A DNA stretch of 34,177 nt from Comamonas sp. lk (GTDB lineage: Bacteria; Pseudomonadota; Gammaproteobacteria; Burkholderiales; Burkholderiaceae_C). Positions 16,575-23,758 of the stretch are shown in pieces. Each line of letters begins with the position of its first letter. The stretch's first letter is position 1. The notes under the pieces are model-generated. The model saw only the letters and a list, made by a program, of their open reading frames with translations, searched no databases and was not told where the DNA came from. The translations under genes were made by a program, and so were the position numbers. Where the stretch lies: positions 1 through 34,177 of the forward strand of contig CAMATX010000019.1 in the NCBI GenBank assembly GCA_945861345.1, written 5' to 3'.

Positions 16575-17624
16575 CTAGGCGCCCGCCAGCGCCTGGTCAA
16601 ACACCTGGTCCAGCGCGGCGCGCCAGGCGGCTTTGTCGGGCTCGCCGGCAAAGCTGGCGTCGATGCTGTTGCGCGCCAGTTGCCAGGCGTCTTGCGCGCC
16701 CAGGCTGGGCAGGGCGGAAAACACGGCCTCGAAGTTGGTGAGTAAATAGCCACCAAAGTAGGCCGGATCGTCCGAGTTCAGGGTGATGCACAGCCCGGCG
16801 TGCAGCAGCGTGGCCAGGTTGTGGTCTTGCATGGTGGGGAACACGCAGAGCTTGACGTTGGAGAGCGGACACACCGTCAGCGGCATGCCGCTGGCGGCCA
16901 GGCGGCGCACCAAGGCCGGGTCGTCGCTGCAGCGCACACCGTGGTCGATGCGCTGCACCTGCAGCTCGTCCAGCGCGCTCTCGATATACGCGGGCGGGCC
17001 CTCCTCGCCGGCGTGGGCCACGATGTGCAGGCCCAGCGCGCGGCACTGCGCAAAGACGCGGGCAAACTTTTCCGGCGGATTACCGCGCTCGCCCGAGTCC
17101 AGGCCCACCCCGATAAAGTGCTGGCGGTAGGGCAAGGCCGCTTGCAGGGTTTCAAAGGCCGATTCCTCCGACAAATGCCGCAAAAAGCACAGAATCAAGC
17201 TGGCGCTGATGCCGTAGTGCGCCTTGGCATCAGCACAGGCGCGGTCCAGCCCTTCGATAACAGCGCCCATGGGCACGCCGCGCTCGGTATGGGTTTGCGG
17301 ATCAAAAAACAGCTCGGCGTGGACGATGTGGTCGGCATGCGCCCGCGCAAAGTAGGCCATGGCCATGCGGTAAAAGTCGTCCTCATTCATCAGCACCGAA
17401 GCGCCGGCGTAGTACAAGTCCAAAAAGCTTTGCAGGTCGGTAAAGGCATAGGCCGCGCGCAGGGCCTCCACGCTGGGGTAGCTCAGGGCGACCCCATTTT
17501 TCTCGGCCAGCGCAAAAATCAGCTCGGGCTCGAGCGAGCCCTCAATATGGATGTGCAACTCGGTCTTGGGCATGTGCGCCAGCAAGGCGGGCAGGCGGTC
17601 GCGGGGGATGGCAGCGTATTTCAT
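16575..17624 (-). CDS. Adenine deaminase (adenosine-deaminase-like family)
   Basis: A 349-aa zinc aminohydrolase that would convert adenine to hypoxanthine in purine salvage. Zinc and catalytic motifs: HIHIEGSLEPE (His24, His26), VAHAGEEGPP, IDHGVR and LNSDDPAYFGGY. The stretch FFDPQTHTERGVP, the length and the phrase LCFLRHLSEESA are those of the bacterial/fungal adenine aminohydrolase branch rather than true adenosine deaminase. This is judged from memory of the family. AGGA lies about 9 bases before the ATG. It is a single gene, convergent with the TonB receptor and divergent from the SPFH gene. Confidence 0.88.
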   Translation of the reverse strand: MKYAAIPRDRLPALLAHMPKTELHIHIEGSLEPELIFALAEKNGVALSYPSVEALRAAYAFTDLQSFLDLYYAGASVLMNEDDFYRMAMAYFARAHADHIVHAELFFDPQTHTERGVPMGAVIEGLDRACADAKAHYGISASLILCFLRHLSEESAFETLQAALPYRQHFIGVGLDSGERGNPPEKFARVFAQCRALGLHIVAHAGEEGPPAYIESALDELQVQRIDHGVRCSDDPALVRRLAASGMPLTVCPLSNVKLCVFPTMQDHNLATLLHAGLCITLNSDDPAYFGGYLLTNFEAVFSALPSLGAQDAWQLARNSIDASFAGEPDKAAWRAALDQVFDQALAGA

Positions 17625-17718
17625 GGGCTCATTTCCTGTCAGAACAAGGGCGACCCGGTCGGCCGCACAGGTGCAACGATACCGCAGGCCAGACGGCGGA
17701 CAGTGCGCGCCAAGATTC

Positions 17719-17754
17719 TTGACCTGATTTCAATTTGATACTATAGTGATATCA
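17719..17754 (+). promoter_or_regulatory. Sigma-70 promoter of the SPFH/RHH pair with overlapping palindromic operator
   Basis: TTGACC (17719-17724), 17 bases, TATAGT (17742-17747) is a near-consensus sigma-70 promoter. The palindrome TGATATCA (17747-17754) begins on the last base of the -10. A second pair, GATA (17737-17740) and TATC (17750-17753), lies around it. The site is well placed to block transcription, and the ribbon-helix-helix protein encoded by the second gene is a natural candidate binder (inference). AAGGAG follows at 17765-17770. Confidence 0.65.
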
Positions 17755-17776
17755 TATTTTCAAAAAGGAGATGCTT

Positions 17777-18652
17777 ATGTCCACGATTCAAACGCCGCAT
17801 ACCGAGCGCAGCTACCAGTCCATCAACGGTTTTGGCATGGTTGGGCTCGGCCTGGTTTTGCTGGTGTCGGGCGTGTCGGCCCTGCACAACGAGTCGCACG
17901 TGGTCGGCGCGGTGCTGTTGGTGCTGGCAGCCGTGCTGGGCGCCGGTTTGTATATGGTGCAGCCCAATATGGGCGCCGTCCTTACCTTGTTTGGCCAGTA
18001 CAGCGGCACGGACCGCAGCCAGGGCCTGCGCTGGGCCAACCCCTTGCAGGCCAAGCAAAGAATCTCGCTGCGGGCGCGCAACCTCAATACGGCGGCGCTC
18101 AAGGTCAATGACAAGCGCGGCAATCCGGTGGAGATCGGCGCCGCCGTGGTCTGGATCGTGCGCGACTCGGCCCAAGCGCTGTTTGAGATCGACAACTACG
18201 AGCGCTTTGTCGCCATCCAGGCCGAAACCGCGCTGCGCCATCTGGCCTCGGTCTACGCCTATGACGAGGGCGAAGACCTCGCACCCGGCGAGACCACTTT
18301 GCGCGCCGGCCTGGACGAGGTGGCCCACGCCCTCAAAGCCGAGTTGCAGGCGCGCTTTGCGCTGGCCGGTGTCGATGTGCTGGACGCCAAGCTCACCCAC
18401 CTGGCCTACGCCCCCGAAATCGCGCAAGTCATGCTGCGCCGCCAGCAAGCCGAAGCCATTGTGAGCGCGCGCCACAAAATCGTCGCTGGCGCGGTGGGCA
18501 TGGTGGAGGCAGCACTCAAGGGCTTGTCCGAGCGCAACATCATCGAGCTGGACGGAGAACGCAAAGCCGCCATGGTGAGCAACCTGCTCGTGGTACTGTG
18601 CGCCGACCGCGAAGTCAGCCCCGTGGTCAACACCGGCACCCTCTACAACTAA
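17777..18652 (+). CDS. SPFH domain (band 7/stomatin-like) membrane protein
   Basis: A 291-aa protein with two hydrophobic segments near the N-terminus (about 20-35 and 42-60), then an SPFH domain. The SPFH domain shows QPNMGAVLTLFGQYSGT, RRISL-like RISLRARNLNTAALKVND, GNPVEIGAAVVWIVRD and a helix-rich tail (ARHKIVAGAVGMVEAALKGLSE). Such proteins form membrane-attached cages or scaffolds; the client is unknown. ATG 17777 is chosen because AAGGAG lies 6 bases upstream; the ATG at 17771 abuts that site and is unlikely. A small ribbon-helix-helix gene follows after 26 bases. Confidence 0.88.
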   Translation: MSTIQTPHTERSYQSINGFGMVGLGLVLLVSGVSALHNESHVVGAVLLVLAAVLGAGLYMVQPNMGAVLTLFGQYSGTDRSQGLRWANPLQAKQRISLRARNLNTAALKVNDKRGNPVEIGAAVVWIVRDSAQALFEIDNYERFVAIQAETALRHLASVYAYDEGEDLAPGETTLRAGLDEVAHALKAELQARFALAGVDVLDAKLTHLAYAPEIAQVMLRRQQAEAIVSARHKIVAGAVGMVEAALKGLSERNIIELDGERKAAMVSNLLVVLCADREVSPVVNTGTLYN

Positions 18653-18678
18653 AGCACCCGCACGCAAGCAGCCACGCC

Positions 18679-18879
18679 ATGGCCAGCCCCGGCAAAAAAG
18701 CCTACCCCCTGCGCATCGACCCCGCCCTGTGGGCGGCCATCGAAAAACTGGCCGCCCAAGAGCTGCGCAGCGCCAATGCGCAGGTGGAGTTTTTGCTGCG
18801 CGAAGGTCTGGCGCGGCGCGGGCGATTGGACAACGCGCCGGCTGCAGATACGTCGGCGCAGGAGCCTGCGGCGGATTGA
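18679..18879 (+). CDS. Small Arc/CopG-like ribbon-helix-helix protein
   Basis: A 66-aa protein: a basic N-terminus, a beta strand PLRIDPALWAAIEKLA, a helix, then SANAQVEFLLREGLARRGRL, the pattern of Arc-type DNA-binding ribbon-helix-helix proteins. The tail is acidic/Ala-rich. It lies 26 bases after the SPFH gene and is presumably co-transcribed. No toxin partner is adjacent on this strand. It may autoregulate the promoter at 17719-17754, which carries an 8-bp palindrome. Function otherwise unknown. Confidence 0.72.
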   Translation: MASPGKKAYPLRIDPALWAAIEKLAAQELRSANAQVEFLLREGLARRGRLDNAPAADTSAQEPAAD

Positions 18880-18908
18880 GGGCGTAGGCCTTGCCGTGGC
18901 CTACAGCC

Positions 18909-19166
18909 CTATTGGGCGACGTCGTTTTCCAAAACCAAGCGGACGTAACGTGTGTAGGGAATGCCTTTGGCTTTGGCTTTGACCTTCAATGCGTCGAGCA
19001 GATTTTGGGGCAGTCGCAGATTCAGTGCTGCGGCCTTGGGCTCAAACTCAAAGCGGGTTGGCTTAAAGCCCGACAAATCGTATTGCGCGAGGTCGGCCTT
19101 ATCAACAAATCCTTGGGCTTGCGCATCGCTGGAAAGCGAGGGCATGGGCTTAAGCTTGGTTTTCAT
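18909..19166 (-). CDS. brnA: BrnA/CopG-type antitoxin
   Basis: An 85-aa antitoxin of a type II toxin-antitoxin pair. The N-terminal half (MPSLSSDAQAQGFVDKADLAQYDLSGF) is the toxin-binding part. The C-terminal half (AAALNLRLPQNLLDALKVKAKA then IPYTRYVRLVLE) is a ribbon-helix-helix DNA-binding domain that would repress the operon. Its start overlaps the end of the toxin gene by 17 bases, the usual brnT-brnA order. Convergent with the small RHH gene at 18679. Confidence 0.85.
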   Translation of the reverse strand: MKTKLKPMPSLSSDAQAQGFVDKADLAQYDLSGFKPTRFEFEPKAAALNLRLPQNLLDALKVKAKAKGIPYTRYVRLVLENDVAQ

Positions 19167-19434
19167 AATGAGCTATTTCTTTCTGGTGCATATAGCGGGC
19201 GCTGATGGGGCGAAGCAAAGTCTGGCCGTCGCGCTGGCGCAGCATGAACACCATGAAAACATAGCGCTCTGCGGCAGTTTTGCCAATGGCACGCATGCGC
19301 GGCTCGTCGGGATGCGGATCGGGCAGCACGGCCGGTGTACCTAGCAGAACGTATTCAATTTCCTCGCGCGAGACGCCATGCTGCCCGCACTTTGGCCAGT
19401 TGCCAGCGTCCCAATCAAACCCCCTGATTTGCAT
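19150..19434 (-). CDS. brnT: BrnT family ribonuclease toxin
   Basis: A 94-aa RelE-fold toxin. Landmarks are FDWDAGN, QHGVSREEIEYVL, the Arg-containing strand RMRAIGKTAAERYVFMVFMLR and the C-terminal LRPISARYMHQKE, which match BrnT. BrnT toxins cleave RNA and block translation until bound by BrnA. The toxin is upstream of and overlaps its antitoxin. The start is ATG 19434. A palindrome TGTATACA (19455-19462) lies just upstream and may be the BrnA operator. Confidence 0.87.
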   Translation of the reverse strand: MQIRGFDWDAGNWPKCGQHGVSREEIEYVLLGTPAVLPDPHPDEPRMRAIGKTAAERYVFMVFMLRQRDGQTLLRPISARYMHQKEIAHYENQA

Positions 19435-19454
19435 GGCGCCATATTACACGTTTG

Positions 19455-19462
19455 TGTATACA
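19455..19462. promoter_or_regulatory. Candidate BrnA operator palindrome
   Basis: Perfect 8-bp palindrome TGTATACA, 20 bases upstream of the brnT start, in an AT-rich promoter-like stretch; TAATAT nearer the gene on the minus strand is a possible -10. A related, longer palindrome occurs before the second brnT (23740-23751). Operator role is inferred from position and recurrence. Confidence 0.45.
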
Positions 19463-19478
19463 TTTTCTAGTACGCCAG

Positions 19479-19531
19479 CAGGGCTTGCCCTGTAGCGGCC
19501 CCAAGGTGGGCCGCGATGTTTACAGCATCGC
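19479..19531. repeat. Three tandem GC-rich hairpins (REP-like or terminator cluster)
   Basis: Three inverted repeats in 53 bases: CAGGGC/GCCCTG (19479-19492), GCGGCCC/GGGCCGC with a 6-base loop (19495-19514), and GCGATG/CATCGC with a 7-base loop (19513-19531). The last two share two bases, so they cannot both form fully. They lie between the capA stop (19550) and the brnT promoter. No T-run follows on the minus strand. They could end capA transcription, or be a dispersed extragenic palindrome. Confidence 0.5.
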
Positions 19532-19549
19532 CCTTAGGTTCGGCAGACT

Positions 19550-20545
19550 TTACTTTAGCGTCGGGTCCGCCAGCACCTTGCCCGGGCGGGGCAGGCCAGT
19601 GGGGCCGATGTGGGAGACGTGGGCCTGTACTTTTTGGACGCCGGTTTTGTCCAGCTCCAGGCGCAGTGCCCAGCCGATGTAGTTGATGGGCAGCGGAAAG
19701 CCATCAAACACAAAGTTGCCCAGGCTGTAAAAAATCGGCTTGCCTTTGTAGCGCTCGGTGTCTTGCAACTGGTGCGGGTGACCGCCGATGACGGCGTCGG
19801 CGCCCGCGTCGATCATCAGGCGGGCGAGTTGGCGCTGGCGGTCGTTGGCCACGGGGTCTTCCCAGCCCCAGTGCATGACCGGGATCACCACATCGGCTTT
19901 GTGAATAGTGCGCGCTGCGCGGATATCACGCACCACTTGCGCGTCTTCGCTCCAGGCGACGCCGGGCCGGTCGGTGTCGGCCTCGAAGCTGCGCGGCTGA
20001 AACTCGTCATAGCCCAGTACCGCTACGCGCACGCCTTTGCGCTCGATGATCCAGGGTTGGTGCGCCTCGGACAGGTTCATGCCGCCGCCGTACACGCCAA
20101 TATTGTTTTTCTTGAGCAGGCCCAGCATTTGGGCAAACGCCTCGGGGCCGAAGTCGCCCGAGTGGTTGTTGGCCAGGCCGACGGCGTCAAAGTGGCGCTT
20201 GAGGTACTTCAGGGCGCGGGGGTGGACGCGAAACACATTGGGCTTGTCGTCCTCGGGGCTGCCGACGGTGGCCACCACGCACTCCAGGTTGCCAATGCGG
20301 ATGTCAGCGCCAGCAAACAGGCTGGCAAAGGCGGCGAAAGGGTCGCGGCCTTTGCGCATGGCGTCCATGGGGCCATCTTCGAACATCATGTCGCCGACGA
20401 TGACCATGCTTAGCGGGCCATCGGCGGGCGCCTTGCGCACGGCAGATGGCTTGGTACGCGCTTTATCGGCAGCGAAGCTGGCCGGGGCCAGCCCGAGCGA
20501 AAGCGCAGCCAGCATGAGCCCGGCAAAAAGTGCGCGCGCCTTCAT
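19550..20545 (-). CDS. CapA family metallophosphatase-like secreted protein
   Basis: A 331-aa exported protein: signal peptide ending ASFA, then a CapA/PgsA-type metallophosphatase domain. Metal-site motifs are VGDMMFEDGP, GNLECVV, GLANNHSGDFGPEAF, VIPVMHWGWE and IGGHPHQLQ. CapA relatives take part in poly-gamma-glutamate capsule or, in many Gram-negatives, unknown envelope functions. No PgsB/C partners are present, so a capsule role is not supported. The start ATG 20545 overlaps the TGA of the upstream secreted protein gene (ATGA), implying a two-gene unit. Confidence 0.86.
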   Translation of the reverse strand: MKARALFAGLMLAALSLGLAPASFAADKARTKPSAVRKAPADGPLSMVIVGDMMFEDGPMDAMRKGRDPFAAFASLFAGADIRIGNLECVVATVGSPEDDKPNVFRVHPRALKYLKRHFDAVGLANNHSGDFGPEAFAQMLGLLKKNNIGVYGGGMNLSEAHQPWIIERKGVRVAVLGYDEFQPRSFEADTDRPGVAWSEDAQVVRDIRAARTIHKADVVIPVMHWGWEDPVANDRQRQLARLMIDAGADAVIGGHPHQLQDTERYKGKPIFYSLGNFVFDGFPLPINYIGWALRLELDKTGVQKVQAHVSHIGPTGLPRPGKVLADPTLK

Positions 20546-20994
20546 GGCGCCACCTCGGCCAAAGCACATTGGTATTGCAGCTCTTTGCCCAAAAGCGGCG
20601 AGTAGAGCGAGACGCGACCGGTCAGCGCATCGGGCGCGGGCTGGGGCAGCACGGCGGGATACAAAAAGCGGGTGTGCTGCATGATCATGGGCTGGCGCCG
20701 GGTGTTGTAGTAGACGTAGAGATTGAGGCTTTGTACCCCTGCGCCGCCCTCGCCCGCGAGCATCACGGCCTTGAAGCGAAAGCGGTTGCCGATGGCCACC
20801 GCCTCGGTGGTGTAGGGGTCGGTGACCAGGCCGAAGACCTTGTGGTGCGTCTCGGAATTGACGTCAAAGCTGCACTGCAACTGCGGCGCGGCCAGCGCGG
20901 CCAGCGGGCTGGCGAGCAAGGCCAGGGCCACAGTGGCGGCAGCGAGAGCGCGCGGTGGTGCAGCGCGGCTAGAGGAATGGGAAGCGTGGGCCAT
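20542..20994 (-). CDS. Secreted protein of unknown function, paired with CapA-like gene
   Basis: I do not recognise this 150-aa protein. A basic Ala-rich signal peptide (ALAAATVALALLASPLAALAA) precedes a beta-rich domain: PQLQCSFDVNSETHH, AIGNRFRFKAVML, QSLNLYVYYNTRRQP and LGKELQYQCALAEV. Two cysteines, one near each end of the mature part, could form a disulphide. ATG 20994 is chosen because it places the signal peptide at the N-terminus; two upstream ATGs (21060, 21147) would bury it. No good ribosome binding site is seen. Overlap with capA suggests a joint periplasmic function. Confidence 0.65.
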   Translation of the reverse strand: MAHASHSSSRAAPPRALAAATVALALLASPLAALAAPQLQCSFDVNSETHHKVFGLVTDPYTTEAVAIGNRFRFKAVMLAGEGGAGVQSLNLYVYYNTRRQPMIMQHTRFLYPAVLPQPAPDALTGRVSLYSPLLGKELQYQCALAEVAP

Positions 20995-21159
20995 GGGGAA
21001 GGCGTGGGAAATTACGACGGTGGGAGTGTATGCGGAGCGCAATTGGAGCGCCTCGTTCATGCCATGTATGGAGGCCTTGGACGAACTGCAGCAAGCGGCT
21101 GCGAAAAACATGGCTAGGCTGGATTGACGGGCCAGCACCTTCTGCACATCGCCTAAAAC

Positions 21160-21194
21160 CTTGTAAATCTAAAGTAGAACTTTAGATTTACAAG
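21160..21194. terminator. Perfect 15-bp stem hairpin after the DUF262-HNH gene
   Basis: CTTGTAAATCTAAAG, loop TAGAA, CTTTAGATTTACAAG: a flawless inverted repeat starting 2 bases after the nuclease stop codon. Read on the minus strand it is followed by G then TTTT, so it can act as a rho-independent terminator despite being AT-rich. Its composition differs sharply from the GC-rich DNA on its left, and it marks the left edge of the AT-richer island. Confidence 0.7.
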
Positions 21195-21196
21195 AA

Positions 21197-22363
21197 TCAG
21201 CGATTGCCCTTGGCCCGGTTATGCGTCTTACACAGCATCTGGCAGTTTTTGATATCGGTGGCGCCACATTTGCTCCAGGCGGTTACGTGGTCGGCTTCCA
21301 TTTCAGAGAGGGCCCAGGTCTTTTGGCGGTTATTTTCAGGGCCTGTGGCACACAGCGGGCAATTGGAATGCCCTTTGGTGGCGGCCTCATCTAATTGCTT
21401 CTTGTAGACGGTGTTTTTGATGGCATCATCAAATACCCGAATATCCAGTAATTGCCTGTCGGTGGAGCCGCCCAAGACATATTCAAAAATACCTTTGCGG
21501 TTTTTGACATACGGGTCCCCATAGAGCTTTTGCACCGTATGCCACACTTGCGAAGGGTTATACGACTGCTTATGAAAGCGCTCGTACAGCTTGCCCCAGG
21601 GGAGCCCGCGCATTTCGTTTTCCAAACCGGTAAAGACCGTGGACACCCAATCGAGAACGCTGTCGAAATACTTTTGCAGCGCATTGATATTCTTGTCGTT
21701 CCGGTGTTGGCTCATGTAGGTGCCAACCTCGCCTTGGCTGACCCAATCCAGCGCGCAGGCGAGAAAGTCTTGGCGATTCACACTGCCTTTAATATAGGCT
21801 GCCCATTTTTGATTTTGCGAATTTTGGCTATTACTAAATACTTCTTTTGCCAAGGTCACGAATGGGCCGGAGTAAACCGCGTTTAGCAACTCCTGGTCAT
21901 TGAGCGGCACGCCGGCAATATTGATGGTCTTAAACCATTCCTTGATTTCGCTCTCCTCGCCCTCGCATTCATAAATGAGCAGTTTGGTGTCGAGGATGCG
22001 TTTTTTCTTATCGTCCGGCAGGCCACTGAAATATTGGGCGCTGCCTGCATCATGGATGGCAAACTTATTGGTCACAAAACGACCCATGCTGGTGATGCGC
22101 TGCTGGCCGTCCAGCACTTCGTAGGTATCGGGGCCGGTGGTATTGAAATACATCAAACCCAGGGGATAGGCTTGGAGAATGGACCGTATAACGGCCGACT
22201 CCTTGCCGCCCCCATTGTCGGAATAAATGTAGTTGCGCTGGTACTCCGGTTGAATCGTCAGTTTGCCGGACAGGCCATACAAACCTTTGCCCTCAAATTC
22301 GTTATATGTGAAACCATCGCAAATAGCAGCGAGCGTGATGTCGGTTCGGAGGGTTGTTTTCAT
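21197..22363 (-). CDS. DUF262 (GmrS-like) N-terminal domain fused to HNH endonuclease
   Basis: A 388-aa protein. The N-terminal DUF262/ParB-like part carries PEYQRNY (39-45) and DGQQRITS (85-92), the nucleotide-hydrolysis/DNA-processing motifs of DUF262. A helical middle follows. The C-terminal HNH domain has CPLC (335-338), MEADHV with His359, then NCQMLC and THN (His381, Asn382); cysteines and histidine would hold a structural zinc. DUF262 proteins include GmrS of type IV restriction and SspE-type defence proteins. It begins one base after the stop of an EcoRI-family methyltransferase with GGAG 8 bases before the ATG, so the two are co-translated. Likely the cleaving partner of that methylase (inference). 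Codons are AT-richer than neighbours. Confidence 0.85.
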   Translation of the reverse strand: MKTTLRTDITLAAICDGFTYNEFEGKGLYGLSGKLTIQPEYQRNYIYSDNGGGKESAVIRSILQAYPLGLMYFNTTGPDTYEVLDGQQRITSMGRFVTNKFAIHDAGSAQYFSGLPDDKKKRILDTKLLIYECEGEESEIKEWFKTINIAGVPLNDQELLNAVYSGPFVTLAKEVFSNSQNSQNQKWAAYIKGSVNRQDFLACALDWVSQGEVGTYMSQHRNDKNINALQKYFDSVLDWVSTVFTGLENEMRGLPWGKLYERFHKQSYNPSQVWHTVQKLYGDPYVKNRKGIFEYVLGGSTDRQLLDIRVFDDAIKNTVYKKQLDEAATKGHSNCPLCATGPENNRQKTWALSEMEADHVTAWSKCGATDIKNCQMLCKTHNRAKGNR

Positions 22364-22364
22364 T

Positions 22365-23600
22365 TCAAACTCTCCGATGTTTAATAAATATTCTTTGATA
22401 GGCCGATTGAATCATTCGTCCTTTTTTATTGACAAAATAGTTCTTCTTTCCATCATTACCGACCAAATTGGCGTTTTCATTTGTCTTGCTGCCAGATGAA
22501 CCCGTAGCTTGTCCGTTCGGACGCACTTCCCAGTATTCCTCATACGTCTTTGTGTCTGGGACATCATCATGACAACCGCGCTGGGTTGCGCCCAAAATCT
22601 CAAACTGCTCCGGGTTGTACTTGTCCAGAAAACTAATGGGCACACCCATGACGCCTTTGAAGTCGCTGGGAATGGCGTCTACGAACGGAACCTCTATTGC
22701 GTCATAGTTATCGTATTTTTCGTATTTCTTTTTTGCGCGTATTTGCGCATGGCGGCTGAACTTGAAATTGTCTGCCATGCTCATTAACGACAAGGGCTTG
22801 TGACGCCGACCGTGATCTAGGTTGGTAAACCAACATGAATTTCCTAGGCGCGTGTAGTTGCCCACATACCCCATTCTTGCGGCTTTTTGCCGGTCGCTTT
22901 CAGCAATACTAAATCCCTTGGGAACCGCGAAAACCATATCGTTGCCATTGCCCGTAGCACCCAGCCAAAGCTTGTCGTTTTTGATCAGAGGAAATATCTC
23001 TTTGTAGGTAATTGCATTCATATTTCCGATAACGGCAAAACGCTTTCCATAATCCACCAATAGCTGCACATATTCCCGAAACAAACTAAAGGGCGGATTA
23101 GTCACCACAATATCGGCCTCTTGGAGCAGCGCCAAACACTCCTCGCTGCGAAAGTCGCCATCGCCTTGCAGCGGGGCCCATTCATTGGCTTGGTTTGCTT
23201 GAAGTTGCTCAGCCACATCCTTCAGGCTGAATTCGCCTTCACGGCATAAGGCGTTGACTTTGTTGATGACAAATTTATTGGCCGTCACTTTGAGACGTCC
23301 CCGGGCTTTGGGGCGCGGGTCATCGTTGCCAAACAACGCCAGCTGGGTGTTGGCGACGGGCGAAGGCTTGTAGCTGGTGGTAAGGAGCCGCTTGAGCCCG
23401 AGCTTCTTAAAGTTCAGCACAAAGTAGCGGAAAAAATGGCTTTCATAGGGATCGTCACAGTTGCAATACACCACTTTGCCGCGGAAGGTGTCCGGGTCGT
23501 ACTCTAGGTAAGCGGCCACCTCTTTTTCAATGTCCGAGAACTGTGTGTAGAACTCGTCGTTCTTTTCCCGCTTGGCGTTGCTGAGGCTCTTGTTTCCCAT
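22365..23600 (-). CDS. EcoRI-family adenine-specific DNA methyltransferase
   Basis: A 411-aa N6-adenine methyltransferase of the M.EcoRI family. Shared blocks are [13 protein letters not shown] (15-27), [17 protein letters not shown] (44-60, SAM-binding motif I region), [17 protein letters not shown] (146-152) and the catalytic [11 protein letters not shown] (NPPF at 168-171), then [15 protein letters not shown].EcoRI is about 326 aa. This protein has extra sequence around 80-145 and a long C-terminal part ([34 protein letters not shown]). The recognition site may be GAATTC or another sequence; homology alone does not settle it. Promoter DNA upstream is AT-rich. There is no EcoRI-type endonuclease gene; a DUF262-HNH gene takes that position. 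Confidence 0.88.
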   Translation of the reverse strand: MGNKSLSNAKREKNDEFYTQFSDIEKEVAAYLEYDPDTFRGKVVYCNCDDPYESHFFRYFVLNFKKLGLKRLLTTSYKPSPVANTQLALFGNDDPRPKARGRLKVTANKFVINKVNALCREGEFSLKDVAEQLQANQANEWAPLQGDGDFRSEECLALLQEADIVVTNPPFSLFREYVQLLVDYGKRFAVIGNMNAITYKEIFPLIKNDKLWLGATGNGNDMVFAVPKGFSIAESDRQKAARMGYVGNYTRLGNSCWFTNLDHGRRHKPLSLMSMADNFKFSRHAQIRAKKKYEKYDNYDAIEVPFVDAIPSDFKGVMGVPISFLDKYNPEQFEILGATQRGCHDDVPDTKTYEEYWEVRPNGQATGSSGSKTNENANLVGNDGKKNYFVNKKGRMIQSAYQRIFIKHRRV

Positions 23601-23612
23601 AACTCAATAGAC

Positions 23613-23636
23613 CGAATGAACGAATGAACGAATTCA
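23613..23636. repeat. Tandem 8-bp repeats with a GAATTC site before the methyltransferase gene
   Basis: CGAATGAA (23613-23620), CGAATGAA (23621-23628), then CGAATTCA (23629-23636). The third unit contains GAATTC at 23630-23635. They lie 13-36 bases upstream of the methyltransferase ATG, in its leader or promoter, where methylation or protein binding could feed back on expression. Confidence 0.55.
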
Positions 23637-23694
23637 TAGTCTATTTAGTAACGGTTTTTAGTACTTTTAGTATTTGGTAATTTCATAGAATAAA

Positions 23695-23721
23695 TTGACA
23701 AATTCGGTATCGCGCTAAAAT
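23695..23721 (+). promoter_or_regulatory. Possible promoter for the second BrnT/BrnA locus
   Basis: A perfect TTGACA (23695-23700) and TAAAAT (23716-23721) are separated by 15 bases, shorter than ideal. They lie in the AT-rich gap between the methyltransferase gene and the toxin frame, pointing toward the toxin. A 12-bp palindrome follows at 23740. No transcript is proven. Confidence 0.4.
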
Positions 23722-23739
23722 AAATTTTTGCATGACGTT

Positions 23740-23751
23740 TTGTATATACAA
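23740..23751. promoter_or_regulatory. 12-bp palindrome, candidate BrnA-type operator
   Basis: TTGTATATACAA is a perfect palindrome 7 bases before the first codon of the brnT-like frame and just downstream of the candidate promoter. It resembles the TGTATACA element before the other brnT (19455-19462). Both have a TGTA...TACA shape. Confidence 0.5.
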
Positions 23752-23758
23752 TTAGTGA

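Noticed and set aside
17625..17718. Purine riboswitch upstream of adenine deaminase
   Set aside because: I could not find the conserved purine aptamer core or a fitting three-way junction in the short leader.
20822..21127. Plus-strand frame ending in CMEALDELQQAAAKNMARLD
   Set aside because: The ending looks helical and protein-like, but the rest is antisense of the secreted protein gene and there is no good start; a gene remnant cannot be shown.
21160..21194. Hairpin as the end of an insertion sequence
   Set aside because: No transposase, no second copy of the repeat at the other side and no target duplication were seen.
22365..23600. Methyltransferase as part of a type I restriction system
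   Set aside because: No HsdS or HsdR genes; the sequence follows M.EcoRI rather than HsdM.
23613..23636. Short tandem repeats as the start of a CRISPR array
   Set aside because: Units are 8 bases and contiguous without spacers.
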